From Ceratotherium simum simum (Eukaryota; Chordata; Mammalia; Perissodactyla; Rhinocerotidae), in the NCBI RefSeq assembly GCF_000283155.1, contig NW_004454240.1, positions 3,386,271 to 3,450,270 of the forward strand: a DNA stretch of 64,000 bases. The letters are read 5' to 3'. This document shows positions 51,785-62,734 of this stretch, piece by piece. Within the stretch, counting starts at the first letter, position 1; each line of letters starts with the position of its first letter. The notes beneath the pieces are model-generated. The model was not told where the DNA came from. It searched no databases and was given only the letters and a program-made list of their open reading frames with translations. A program made the translations under genes and the position numbers.

Positions 51785-53045
51785 ACTCAGAAGATATTAG
51801 GCGGGGGTAAAAAAGAAGGAGAATGGAGGCGGACAAGGCAGGGAGGGAGCAGAGGAGGAGGAAGAACATTGGACACTCGGGTGCAGTGGTTGATGGAAGC
51901 CACGGCCTCTGTCCTGGGGAAGCTCAGAGCCAGCTGTCTCTTTAGCCCTCATCTCTCCCAACTGAACAAAGAAGCCTCTCCTTCCTGGTCCAGCCTCACA
52001 TGCCCACTCTTCCTCCACCCAGACAAAGCTGAGGCCACAGGAATAGATGAGTTTGCCAAGGTGAGATATTGGAAGGACAAGAGAAGGAATACAAGGGAAA
52101 CCGTGGAGAAGCCTGAGAAGGACTAGCAGAGAGAAAGGAGGACCCAGAGGGCGCAGTTCTGAAGAAACCCAGGAAGGAGCATGGCAAGGAGAGGCTGGGT
52201 CATCAAGTCAAAACCGCCAAGTGGGTGTTCTCCAGGCCCAAGCGGAGAGGAGATGACCTTTAGTCACCCAGGCATTGCTGGCTTGCACAGTAAGAGTAGA
52301 GTAGGCAGCAGGCCAGGTCAGGAGACGGTGAGCATAGACACTTGGCCGTGGGAGGGTAGGTGAGCAGGAGGGTGGGAGCTTGAGGAGGTAACAGCATGGA
52401 GGAGGGGACTTTTCTAGATGGGAAAAACTGAACCGTATTTGTAGGCTGAGGGCAGGGAGCCAGCAGAGGGGAGAAAATTACTGGAATGTGGTCCCCTGGG
52501 GGATGGGCTGGTTGGACTTGGGAGGAGGAGGGCCCCTCCTTCCTCTGAGGAGGGTAGGGGTGGGAAAGGGAGGAGGGCAGTTGGGAAGGGGAAGGGGGGA
52601 AAGGGGGCTTGAGCCTATGACCATTGGCCTCTGCTATAGCCCTTCATTTCCCTGTCTTGCCAGGCTTTACCCACCAAGGACAGTGCTAGCAGCTGTTCTC
52701 CAGCTCTGGTATTCACATTTAAGGGATGACTGGGGAGGCAATGAAGTGGGGTGCTGCAACCACCCCTTTGCTCTGCCCTGGAGCCTATGGAAACCTCCCC
52801 ATATTGGGCTCAGATGATCAGGACAAGTGGAACCCATACCCCTTGTGGCCTCTCTCCCTGGCTCCCTTGCCAGATTTCCTCAAGACCCAGACCAGCACCC
52901 TCAATCACCAATCCCCGTGCCTACAGCCTTAACTCACACCCCCGCCTCAATATGTAGGGGGAGCTAAGCCTAGCCCTGGGACTGGGGAAACTGTAGAGGA
53001 AGCCACCACCACCCCCAGCCTGATGGCCTCATGCTGCTCTAGGCC
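51785..53045. other. Unique sequence without recognised genes
   Basis: Partly purine-rich (51800-51880, 52530-52610). Frames of up to 116 codons, none recognisable. Confidence 0.4.
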
Positions 53046-53049
53046 TATA

Positions 53050-53205
53050 GGCCCTGTGCCAGGACTTTTGCATACATGAACACCCACAGTTAATGCCCCC
53101 AAAGATCTTATGAGCAAAGTAGTTTTATTATGTCCTTTTTACAGTTGAGGAAACTGAGCTTAAAGAAATGCTATCAATTGCCTAGGGCCACCCAGAGCCA
53201 TTGAC
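53050..53205 (-). mobile_element. Antisense MIR SINE
   Basis: gacttttgcatacatgaaca, ttttacagttgaggaaactg, ttgcctagggccacccagag. Confidence 0.85.
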
Positions 53206-53299
53206 GATCAAGGGAAAAAGTCCCCAGGAATTGTCAGTCTTAGATCTTAGCATGTGTCCAAAGCCAACAACAGTCACTGAAGCAGGAAAGGCCCTCTTA

Positions 53300-53425
53300 G
53301 TCCACCTTAGGGCAACCAGTCCCAGTACAAATGGGAAAACGGAGGACCTGGCAGAGAGAGTGACTTGGCCAAGGTCACATGGTGAATGGAAGTCAGGATT
53401 TGTGTATCCTGGCTCTTTGGCCTGT
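53300..53425 (-). mobile_element. Antisense MIR3-type fragment
   Basis: gtacaaatgggaaaacggag, ttggccaaggtcacatggtg and aagtcaggatttgtgtatcc. Confidence 0.7.
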
Positions 53426-53559
53426 CGAGCTACCAGAGTGAACTGCCAGCACCAGGCTGGCCACCTGCCTGACAGGGCCATGGAGGAGGCAGGATATGTG
53501 AAGTCCTGGAGAAGAACAGCTGAGAATGCACTAGGTTTGGTGGTCTTGGAGAGCAGGGA

Positions 53560-53642
53560 CATATCTGCCTATTCAATATCTTGACACAATGCCTGGCATG
53601 AGAGTTAGTGCTCAGCAAATATATGTTGGATGGATAGATGGA
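53560..53642 (+). mobile_element. L2 3' tail
   Basis: ttgacacaatgcctggcatg, agagttagtgctcagcaaat, atatgttggatggatagatg. Confidence 0.85.
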
Positions 53643-53644
53643 AA

Positions 53645-55100
53645 AAGGGCTAAGTGGACACATGTTTGGAGTAAACTCAGAGGAAGGTCCAGCCAGGATA
53701 CCCCACACTGATTCCAAATTCTCCCCCAGAGCCAGGATCTTACTCCCCACCCCAGCTACCTGGAGGCTAGACCTGGGGACCTGACTCCCTTTGGGCCAGA
53801 GAGGGGTGGGAAGGAAGCTCTGCCAAGATTGGCCAGGGCTTTGATTGAAAGCTGGACCCCAAAACTGAAGAGGCACCATCAATGAGCCTCTCAGCCTCCT
53901 CCCCAACCATCACTCTAGGAATGTTCCTCAGAGCCCCTCTTGACCATGCTGGTGAAGCAGAAGCCCCTGCCCCTGCACAAACACACACACACACCCTACT
54001 GCCCTCCTCAGTTCAGGACACTAATGAAGCAAATTCCTTCTCCATTCCCAGGGTCCACAGGGAACAGCTTTGTGGCTGAGGCTGGCACATCCGGCCCGCT
54101 TGTCTTCTAGGCCCCAAGGCCTGCTCGATTCTCCTGGGCCTGGCCTCATTTTCACTCTTCCCATTACCCTCTCTCCCACCTTACCCATCCCGCCTACCCT
54201 CTGACACATGCTCAGGGAAGGCTCCTTTCTGTACAGAAGTAGGGAGCAGTAGGAACATGTACTCTCACACATGGGCACCAGCCCACATCCTTGCTCATAC
54301 ACACACATGCACACACTGGCACATGTTGACACCCATGCACACACACACAGACTTGTGCCAGAGATAGAAACAGTCAATTAGACCTAGGTACACATCTCTC
54401 CTGCCATGGCCAGTCTGTGAGTTCTCTCTCCTGGATGGACCTGCCTTGGTTGGGGTGGGACTGATAAGAAAAAGTGGAGGCTTGGCAGGACAGTGAATCT
54501 AATTGTGTCTCTTGTGGTTGGAAAAGGTTCTAGGGTCCAAAGAACATGAGCCAGGGTTTGGACCTAATTCCCCTGGGCCACCCATGCCCCAAACTCTGTT
54601 ATACTCCTTCCCCAAACTCAGCCACCTGCCCAGGGCCCAGCCTGGTGCTCGGGCCTGGCCCTGCCCTACCTGGTCCTCTGGGTACCAAACGTGTAGCCAG
54701 GGCTCAAGTGACAAGCCTCATCTTGCCTAATCTGGGATGCTGCTCAGTTGTGGAAGAGGGCTCCCCAGGTCAGAAGTCATCTAATGCCCCCCTTCCTCTG
54801 AGGGAGTGCAGCCCAGATCCTCTGAGGCTTTCCCCAAAGAGAAGGCAGGAGCTTCTCTCAAAGAGGAAGCCACACTTCCCAGTATCAACAGGCCCAGCAT
54901 GGATCCTGCTAAAAGGAGTGAGAAAAGAAGAGGGCATTGGGGCCACCAGAGCTGCAGGTAAGGGGTTGGCAACTCTTCCTGGCCCCTGCTCTGTAGAGCC
55001 CCCACCAGGGATTTCCCAAGCCTCTCACTGCCCACCCCCCATCCCTTGCTCATCTCTCCCATCCTGCCTTGCCTCTATTCACCATCCTTCTCCTGATCCT
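53645..55100. other. Unique sequence with CA-rich patches
   Basis: CA-rich words at 53978-53995 and 54296-54355. A 194-codon frame (54546-55130, +) has no domain I recognise and no splice context. Confidence 0.4.
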
Positions 55101-55104
55101 CTCA

Positions 55105-55190
55105 TGAAAAATGGATGGAGCTTTTATTAAACTGTTTTCTCTTCAAAGGAGCTTTCAATTTTTAATGCTTTGCTGAGGTGGGAGAGACAG
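55105..55190. promoter_or_regulatory. Candidate conserved noncoding element
   Basis: ggagcttttattaaactgtt, ctcttcaaaggagctttcaa, tttttaatgctttgctgagg. AT-rich island in GC-rich DNA, with ttcaaag (TCF-like) and TTAAT cores. Inference only. Confidence 0.3.
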
Positions 55191-55434
55191 ACTGGCCCAT
55201 ACAGACTGTGGGGAGGGGGCAGAAGAGGTCTTCCCTGGACTAGGGGAGGGGGCAGGGAGAAGGAGGGTTCTAGGCCTGCCTGAGGGTCGGGGAAGCAGGA
55301 AGCAGAAGGAGAGAAGTCTATCAAGAGAGGTCGTTAGTCTTCGGGGTGGAAATACTTTCCTGGGTAGGACACAGCCCCTCCCTTTTCCCTCTGTCCTCCA
55401 CCTTGGGCTGGGACATCTTCCAGGGAAATGGAGC

Positions 55435-55528
55435 AGCTTGTATTGAATACATACTGTGTGCCAGGCTAGGCATTTGATGTACAGATGCCCCATTGACTCG
55501 TGACCCCATCTCACTGATGGGAGGCGGT
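55435..55528 (-). mobile_element. Antisense MIR 3' part
   Basis: gaatacatactgtgtgccag, then ccccatctcactgatgggag. Confidence 0.6.
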
Positions 55529-55529
55529 A

Positions 55530-55788
55530 AGACAGAGCTATAAAGAGCAAAGACTCTGGAGTCAGCCCACCTGGCTTCAAATTCTGACCTCATTGTTTGC
55601 TTGCTGTGGTATACTGGGCCAGTCACTTAACCCCTCTGAGCCTCAGTTTTCCCATGTGTCAAATGGGGATAGGAGTACCTGCCTCATAGGGTTGCTATGA
55701 AGAGGCAATGAGATTGTGTAGGTCAAGCGCACATACATGTCTGACACTTAGTAAGCCCTGGATACATACTTATGGTGATGGTGTGATA
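55530..55788 (+). mobile_element. Full-length MIR SINE
   Basis: gcaaagactctggagtcagc, tggcttcaaattctgacctc, gcctcagttttcccatgtgt, gttgctatgaagaggcaatg and gacacttagtaagccctgga. Confidence 0.93.
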
Positions 55789-55789
55789 A

Positions 55790-55932
55790 TCAATGTCCAC
55801 ATAGCACAGATGAGGAGGCTGAGTCTCCAGGAGCTTAAGGGTTGAGGTTCAAAGTCACAGAGCCACTAAATGGTGGAGCCTGATTTTGAACTCATTCTTT
55901 TTGGCTCAAGTGCCTAGGCTCATGCCCATACA
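55790..55932 (-). mobile_element. Antisense MIR fragment
   Basis: atagcacagatgaggaggct, gttcaaagtcacagagccac and cctgattttgaactcattct. Directly adjoins the sense copy, giving an inverted pair. Confidence 0.85.
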
Positions 55933-55969
55933 TCACACACTACCTCTCAAAGGGTGGAATTCTGCCTTC

Positions 55970-56040
55970 TTGAGCACCCCCCACAGCTGGCACACAGTTG
56001 GCACGCAGAAAACACGTGCTGAATAATTGTTCATGCTCTC
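55970..56040 (+). mobile_element. Possible L2 3' tail
   Basis: acagctggcacacagttggc, then acgtgctgaataattg. Confidence 0.5.
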
Positions 56041-56299
56041 TTAAATTTTGCTGTCTTCTCCCAACCTAGTCTCAATTTACTATGCGTCCCCTTAGAATAA
56101 TCACTTCACTCCTCTGGTGACAGAGTCCCAAGTCCCCCGCTTCCTTCTCTGGTTCTCTTGGCAGATGAAGCCAGTGTGGAAAGGGGAGGGATGGGAGGAG
56201 CCCAGTTATTAGCTGAGAGAGTAACCCCCAGCTGGACCAGAGAGCCCAGGACAGGGACCCATAGTCCCAACCTCAAAGTGCCCATCACAGTGTTGGGTA

Positions 56300-56480
56300 C
56301 ATGGTTTGTTTCTGCATTTTGGGTACATGCTTTCATACTTTTTATTGTGGAATTTATGTTTGCTAATTACAAAAGTAGTACACAGTAATTGTATGAAACT
56401 TGGAAAATGCAGAATAATCCATAAAAGAGGAAGAAATCTACTTTGAATCCATAATAGCTATAGGGTCAATTTGACTGTGG
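56300..56480 (-). mobile_element. Antisense old L1M 3' end
   Basis: ttgctaattacaaaagtagt, gtatgaaacttggaaaatgc and ccataaaagaggaagaaatc are the reverse of the L1M tail. Confidence 0.65.
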
Positions 56481-56481
56481 T

Positions 56482-57950
56482 CTACATGCATCTCTTCTCT
56501 GAATTCTGAAGCCAGAGGACCTAGTTCAAGATGGATATTGTGGTGCATGTGTGTGGAAAAAGGAGGCATGAGGCCCAGCTGAATTCAATTCAGCCATAGA
56601 CCCAGCAGTGCTCTTGGCACCTCCAGGGAGAACAAAATGAGGACCTTTGTTCCAACCCGTCTGGTCTGGCTCCACGTGAAATGAGGGGGAAAAAGTTGTT
56701 TCTAAATGATAAACTAGAGAAAAATTCATACTCCAGTCACTGGTTTTCCAGGTATTCGTCATTTGATATTCGTCATTTTGACATACCATGAGATGTTTTA
56801 GCAAATTTTTCAACAACTTGAAGCATTTTTAGTGCTTGTTCATGTTGAGGGGAGGACTTTGTTTTTCATTTGTGGGGTGTTCTCTCTAATTCATTTAAAC
56901 TCCTATTCTTCCTGGTCAGTTGCTTTGGGGGACGTTATTTCATTTTGGAGGAAGGATCAATGAGTGCAGCACCAGTGGGGCAACTACTCTGGGCCTGGAA
57001 TCCACACCACTGCCACCCAGGAGAGAGGCCCAAACCAGTTTTTGAGGGAGAATCAGTGTTGAAAGCACCAAGGCGTGGACAACATAGACCGACATGAGGT
57101 TGCAGAACATGGGCTGCAATGAACTATGTGCCCTGATTCTTTTCAATGGCTTCAGATGCCTCCCTCACCTCACACCCACTGGTGTGCTGTGTGTGTGGAC
57201 ATCATGCTTGCTGGCATTTTCCTCAGCAATACTTTCAAGCACCATTACACCAAGAAAGCTCAGCCTAAGCCTGTCCCTGTCCCGGAAACCACACAACACT
57301 TCCATTCTGATAGCAAGTGGCATTCCCAATGGGAGCAAATGACTACTATGGCACGGTTGAAAAGATGCTAAGCAAACGCTGCTTACGTCAAAAAGCGGTG
57401 TATATTGAAATTGGTGAGAACATGGGCTAAAGATAACGAACGAGGGCATCACTGGCAAAAACATTAATTTGAAAACCTCAAAGGCAAATCACTTGAAAAG
57501 CAGATTGTATTGCATTTAAAGGTTATATAGTCACCCTAGGTTGCACAAACTTATGGAAGCTGGAACCAGTAGATGGAAAGATTTCTGTTTCAACTTCTTT
57601 GCTTTTGGGGACAATTTACTTAGAACCATAGGTAAGATTTCAAAGCTCATGAAAACATTTGCTGAACAACCAGAGCAGGAAGAACAAGTTGAAAATGAAT
57701 TCCCAAATTATTCTCCCCCAAAATAAAAATTGAAAAATCCAGAAAACAGGCAAACATGCTCAAAGCCTGCAAAAAACTTCCCCATAGTGCCTGGAAATTA
57801 CTATTACATGGAAAACCATTGACAGGAAATATTTCTTTTCAACCAATTTATTATTTCAATGAATTTGCTGTTGTCACTGATTTTTGACGTTTGTTTCTGA
57901 CAAGCTACCAAATCCTCAAAGATCTCACTGTCTCAGGTCTTCGATGGGGC
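56482..57950. other. Unidentified AT-richer block, about 1.4 kb
   Basis: No repeat was recognised. Composition differs from the GC-rich flanks. Short open pieces in shifting + frames (about 57094-57371 and 57541-57726, the latter rich in Glu/Gln/Lys near its end) suggest a decayed coding sequence, such as a processed pseudogene or old transposon, but no product can be named. A long clean poly-A tail is not seen. Confidence 0.4.
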
Positions 57951-57954
57951 AGTA

Positions 57955-58125
57955 GAGGGCTAGTGAGCAGACACTGCATCAGGAAGCAGACAGAACACTT
58001 CCTAGCTTCATACCCTGTGATCCAACCACTCCCTTCTCTGAGCCACAGTTTATTCTCCTGGGAAATGGGGGGAAATGACCTGTCAAGGTTCATTTCCAGG
58101 GCTATTGCAAGGGTCACAGGAGACA
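57955..58125 (+). mobile_element. MIR fragment
   Basis: gagccacagtttattctcct, gggaaatggggggaaatgac, gggctattgcaagggtcaca. Confidence 0.75.
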
Positions 58126-58312
58126 GCGGAGTGTTAAGAAAGTGTGCTCAGGAATCAGTCTGCCTGGCTCTGCCACCTAGGAGCAGTTTACTTACCTTTC
58201 CTGGGCCTCATTTTTCCCATCTACAAAATGGAGCCACACCTTCCTCAATGACGTCTCGACGTCTTACATGTAAAGTGCCTGGCATATAGTAAATGTTCGA
58301 TAAATGTCCGTT
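58126..58312 (+). mobile_element. MIR SINE
   Basis: gtgtgctcaggaatcagtct, gggcctcatttttcccatct, agtgcctggcatatagtaaa and tgttcgataaatgt. Confidence 0.88.
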
Positions 58313-58524
58313 ATCAATATGGATAGAAAAGTCAGCTTTGGAGACTTATGAGGCATTGTCATTATTTTCACATCTGCCTCCTCAGGCAGTGCAGGAGCAG
58401 GGGGAAGGCAGGGACTGGCTCTTGCCCATCCATGTATCTCTCACAGAACGGAGACATGGTAGTCACCATGGCATGAAGCTTTGAGTCGTTTTCCCCCATT
58501 CACCCTCTGGCTGGCTGGATCTCT

Positions 58525-58768
58525 CTTTTTTTGTGTGTGAGGAAGATCAGCCCTGAGCTAACATCTGATGCCAGTCCTCCTCTTTTTTGCTGAGGAAGAC
58601 TGGCCCTGGGCTAACATCTGTGCCCATCTTCCTCTATTTTATATGGGATGCCCCCACAGCATGGCTTGATGAGCAGTGCGTCAGTGCGGGCCCAGGATCC
58701 GAACCGGCGAACCCCGGGCCGCTGCAGCAGAGCGCGTGCACTTAATCGCTTGAGCCACCGGGCTGGCC
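58525..58768 (-). mobile_element. ERE2-like tRNA SINE with target duplication
   Basis: On the minus strand the element starts ggccagcccggtggctcaag, has a box B (ggttcggatcc; ggatccgaacc at 58695-58705 on +) and a body containing agaggaagatgggcacagat. A two-fold internal repeat around gctaacatctg (58557-58567 and 58610-58620 on +) marks the longer ERE subfamily. The 10-bp duplication ctggatctct flanks it at 58515-58524 and 58769-58778. Diagnostic of perissodactyls. Confidence 0.93.
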
Positions 58769-58919
58769 CTGGATCTCTTAAAAAGATCCAAATGAGTCCA
58801 TGCAGTCCCAATGAACAGAAAGAGGACAGACAAATCCATACTGACACATACTTCTGCCACCCCAACTGCCCCTACCCTGGCCTGAGGCACAGCCCCTACA
58901 CAGTGTGACAGGAAGAGCT

Positions 58920-59052
58920 CTGGGCCAGGCTGCGAGAGCCTAGCCCTCCAGTCTCAGCTCTGCCCCTGACTTGCTGGAAGACTTGGAACAAGTGCCTGGC
59001 CATCTCTGGGCCTCAGTGTCCTCAACTGAAACATGAAGGGGCTGGACTAGAT
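58920..59052 (+). mobile_element. MIR3-like SINE interrupted by a hAT element
   Basis: ggctgcgagagcctagccct, cagctctgcccctgacttgc, gggcctcagtgtcctcaact and the CR1-type tail ggggctggactagat, cut at the hAT insertion point. Confidence 0.75.
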
Positions 59053-59395
59053 CAGTGCTTCTCAGTCTTGGGGCGGAATCCACAGATCTTCTCTTTATAG
59101 GATGAAAATTCCAGCAGAACCAGCCCCTTAGAAGATAGATATTTTGGACAAATACAACTCCCACCCCCAGATCTGCATGTCCCCCACTTGAGAAATGTCT
59201 TCAGGATTGAACATAGGCTATGAAAATGTCTTCCAGTTGTGAATTATAGCTGTCTCTATAAGTGTAAGAAAATTTGTGCTTAGATTACCATCAAAATAAG
59301 AACATATAAGCTCAATTCTCAAAGAATTCATGACCCCTGAGAATATATCAGCAGACCCCCCCAAAATTGCACAAATCCCAGGCTGAGAATCACTG
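59053..59395. mobile_element. 343-bp non-autonomous hAT transposon with target duplication
   Basis: Ends are inverted: cagtgcttctcagtcttggg at the left and tcccaggctgagaatcactg at the right (complement cagtgattctcagcctggga; 17 of 20 match). The 8-bp flanks are gactagat (59045-59052) and gaccagat (59396-59403), one difference. AT-rich interior with no transposase. Subfamily not identified. Confidence 0.88.
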
Positions 59396-59404
59396 GACCA
59401 GATG

Positions 59405-60035
59405 TTTGCCAACATGCTCTGGGCCTATACCTACTTTTAGGGTCTCTTGGCTGTGTACATACCTTACTTCCACGGACCCAGACATCCCCCGTCTCCCTAT
59501 TCCTTCCTGTCACTCCTGGCCCCTCTGGCAAGCTAGACAGCCCCCTCACTTCCCTGCCAGGGCCCCCAGAGCAGGTGTGTGGTTGGAGTGGGAGACAGGC
59601 TTGGGCAGGAGTCAGCTTGAGGCCTCACCTTTCACCCTCCTCTGGGGTGGGGTCCCACCTCCTGGGCCAAACCCAGTGGAGCCCCCATATCCAGCAGAGA
59701 GAATGGGAAGGGGACTCTAAGCCCAAATCTTCTGCTGCCCCCAGATTCACCTCTAGGTATCTCCTAGAAAACAGGCTCCAGGATCCGTTGGGTCCCTGGA
59801 TCCCCTTCTTCTGTGGACACTGCTCTTCTTCCTTGCCAAGTGAAATCACCTGGGGAAGAGGACACTTGTTCTACAGGTGTTGCTGACAGGAGGGAGAGGG
59901 GGTGGGGGTGGGGTGGGCAGGAAACCAAGGACAGACAACCATCTCTCTATCCCCTCTCTTTCGTCTGAGAGGCTGCTGTGGGCAGGGGGAGCCCTGGACC
60001 AGCACAGGGGCAGTGAGGCAGCAGGGGTGGAAGGA
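59405..60035. other. Unique GC-rich sequence with a G-quadruplex candidate
   Basis: No exon or repeat recognised except the G-run array at 59898-59917. Confidence 0.4.
59898..59917 (+). other. G-quadruplex candidate
   Basis: gggggtgggggtggggtggg has four G runs of 5, 5, 4 and 3 separated by single T loops, the most stable known loop arrangement. Formation in vivo is inference. Confidence 0.75.
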
Positions 60036-60039
60036 TCTA

Positions 60040-60180
60040 AGACATGCACTAGGTGCCAGGGAAGACTGCCATGCTGGCATCTGTCAAGGTCTGGCTGCTG
60101 TATGACCTCACCTCCCTGGAAGTCAATTTACTCATCTGGGAAGTGGGCGGGCTCCCCGTTGATGAGAGGGTCGGAGGAGG
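60040..60180 (+). mobile_element. MIR fragment
   Basis: gctgctgtatgacctcacct and gtcaatttactcatctggga. Confidence 0.65.
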
Positions 60181-60304
60181 TTATGGGTGAGAAGACCCTT
60201 TGGAAACTGTAAAGCACTGTGCCCTGAGCACATGTGTACATGTACACAGAAGCATGCACCCCAGCATGTTTTGGGCCCCTCCCACCCGTATGTAATGCTT
60301 ACAT

Positions 60305-60475
60305 TTGAGCAGGCATCAGAATCACCTAGAGGGCTTGTTAAAACACAGATTGCTGGGCCCCACCTCAAGTCTCTGATTCAGTAGGACTAGGGTGGGGCCC
60401 AGGAATTTGCATTTCTGACAAGTTCCCAGGTGATGCTGATGCTGCTGGTCCTGAGACCACAGTTGGAGAACCATG
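60305..60475. mobile_element. MER5A-like hAT transposon
   Basis: ggcatcagaatcacctagag, ggcttgttaaaacacagatt, gattcagtaggactagggtg, caggaatttgcatttctgac and gatgctgatgctgctggtcc. The left inverted repeat is lost. Confidence 0.9.
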
Positions 60476-60477
60476 TG

Positions 60478-60840
60478 CAAAGGGTTTCACACCCACCATG
60501 GTATCTGTGAGTGATCTCGCTGTGCATGTTGCTTTTCCTGTAACAGAGGGATAAGGGGATCTGGACATGAGGTCACAGCTGCTCTGAACCACAGGCGCCC
60601 CCCCCAGTCCCCACAGGGGCCTGCCAGAGAGATCTCTTAGATAGCCTGCCCTGTCCCCCAGGCAGTCCCTGTGCAGAGCATGAAAGAGCAATTGAAAGCC
60701 AGGAACCCCTTCCAACACACATTCAGCCATATTCACACACACAACCATCATACACACACACACAATCATCATGAACACACACTCATCTCCCACCTGTATA
60801 AGCTAGTGACTAAATACAAAGACTCATGGACAAAACTGCC
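60478..60840. other. Unique sequence with CA-rich patch
   Basis: cacacacacaatcatcatga and similar words at 60730-60785. A 142-codon antisense frame (60365-60793) crosses a transposon and is not credible. Confidence 0.45.
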
Positions 60841-60844
60841 CAAG

Positions 60845-61030
60845 TTGGTCAGCAACCCCACTTCCTAATGTGTGACCATGGACAAGTCACTTAACCTCTC
60901 TGTGCTTCAGTTTCCTCGCCAATAAAAATAGTGTTAATAATAATGCTTCATAGGGTTGTTGAGAGACTCAATGAGATAAAGAATGGAAATCTCTTGGAAG
61001 AATGCTAAATGTTAGCTATTATTATTTTTA
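60845..61030 (+). mobile_element. MIR SINE
   Basis: tgtgaccatggacaagtcac, ttaacctctctgtgcttcag, gggttgttgagagactcaat and a tail ending in attattattttt. Confidence 0.93.
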
Positions 61031-61119
61031 GCAGAGGGCTCCAGGTCGCCAAAGGAAGCCTCAGTGGGAAAAAAGCCGGAGCAGGCCATAACTATTAACA
61101 AATTCTCTCGGGTCAAAGC

Positions 61120-61285
61120 AGCCGCCTGGCTCAACCGCGACCCACTTGGGTGGCAGGAAACCTGGACCCCAGTGCCAGGCGTTTCTGACTCACTGTGTGT
61201 CTGTGGGTCAGTCCCTTGCCTCCCTGGCCCTCAGAATTCCCATCTGTCCCCTAGGGGCTGAGCTGGATCATTTGTCAGGGCTTTA
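61120..61285 (+). mobile_element. MIR3-type SINE
   Basis: gtctgtgggtcagtcccttg, cctccctggccctcagaatt, ggggctgagctggatcattt. Confidence 0.65.
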
Positions 61286-61289
61286 TTCC

Positions 61290-61550
61290 CGCTCTGCCAC
61301 ATGGTGGGTTCATGCCCAGTGGTGCATGGCAAAGGCAACAGCCACAATGCCACAGGCCCAGCCCATGGCCCAGTTTCATCCTTAGTGGGGCTGAGAAGCT
61401 GCTCCCTCTCCCTTTAGCAAGACTCTGTCAGCCACCCTCCCACGGCTGTCTCTTGTATAGGCTCTTTAGGCACAAAGAGCCTTAGAGCTGCCAGAGGCCT
61501 GGGAAGGGATGCCAGAGAGAAGATTTCATGATAACCCCATTCACCTCTGG
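61290..61550. other. Unique spacer
   Basis: No feature recognised. Confidence 0.35.
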
Positions 61551-61554
61551 GCCC

Positions 61555-61722
61555 TGCCTGTTGGACTACAAAGCATTGTTGTGTCCATCATCTCATCTCA
61601 CCACAGCTGCGGGAGGCAGGGGGCACAGGAGTTTTAAAACAAAGGCTCCAAGAGGTGGTTTCCTGCCCGAGGTACCAGGCCTTGAATCCAGGACTGTCAG
61701 ATCCCAAGTCCACTGGCCTGGG
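61555..61722 (-). mobile_element. Antisense MIR fragment
   Basis: catcatctcatctcaccaca, aaaacaaaggctccaagagg, aggccttgaatccaggactg. Confidence 0.6.
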
Positions 61723-61764
61723 CTATGAAAGCCTGTAGAAGTCAGACACAGGAAGGGTCCCCAT

Positions 61765-62055
61765 ATTATGTCTGCTTTCTGTCTTCACATTTTTGTTTAA
61801 ATATCACCTCTCAGAAGGTCTCAGGCCAGCCCCACCCTCATAATCCTGATTCTCCTTATTCTATTTTCTCTTTTTCTGGAGCTCTTATCACCTTCAAACA
61901 TAATATATAAATTACTTATTTATTATGTCTATTGTTTATTGTGTGTCTCTGAGGGCAGGAACTTTGTCCATGTTGTTTGTTGCGATATCTCTAGTGCCTA
62001 CAACAGTGCCTGGTGCTTAATAGGTGCTCAATAGAGATTTGTTGAAGGAGTGACA
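61765..62055 (+). mobile_element. L2 3' end
   Basis: aatatcacctctcagaaggt, ttattgtgtgtctctgaggg, caggaactttgtccatgttg, gtgcctggtgcttaataggt and gctcaatagagatttgttga. Confidence 0.92.
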
Positions 62056-62069
62056 CGTATAGTAGTGGC

Positions 62070-62732
62070 TCATAACGGAGCAGTGGAAACTGCCTCTTAG
62101 ATGGTCTCCTTGCCTCCGCCCTCCACACTGCTTTGAATATGTGGATGACTTTCCAAAACGCCACCTGACCAGGTCCCTCCCCTGCCTCCAACCTTTCCAG
62201 GACTCCCCATCAGCCTTGTGATGAACTCCAAAGCCTTGGCCCTTCATGAATTGGCCTCCTTAACCCTCAGCTTCATCTCTTAGGCCACCAACACACCCCC
62301 TGCCTTCCAACCAGAACAGATTATTTGCAGCTTCTCCGAAGTGCCCTGGTCTCCCCTCGCCTTTGTGTCTTTGCCCATGTGATTCTGTTTGCCCTCCAGC
62401 ACCTCTGCAGCCTAGCAAACTCTTATCCTCTACCCTTTGCTCATCTCCCCCTCTTGGAAGCATTTCTCAATGAGATGATGACTTAAAGCATTTCCTGACT
62501 CTCGCTGACCTCCTGCTCCTCTCCCCTGGCTGCCTCTGTGCTTCCCAGACACCCTGAAGAGGCCTGGGTTCCAGCATCTGTGTTGTGACCTCTAGTCTTC
62601 ACATATGTCTCCCTCAGTGAGTTAGGATCCCCTTGAGGGTGGGGACCCATCATGTCTTAGTTATCTCTGTGTCCTCTGTTCCCAGCCACATAGTAGTTGC
62701 ACAATGGAGGCATGAATGAATGAATAGGGGTC
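62070..62732 (+). mobile_element. L2 3' region, about 660 bp
   Basis: cctgaccaggtccctcccct, gatgaactccaaagccttgg, aatgagatgatgacttaaag, ggatccccttgagggtgggg and ggcatgaatgaatgaatag. Continues from just after the C-terminal RT region to the 3' terminus. Follows another L2 tail immediately. Confidence 0.88.
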
Positions 62733-62734
62733 CA

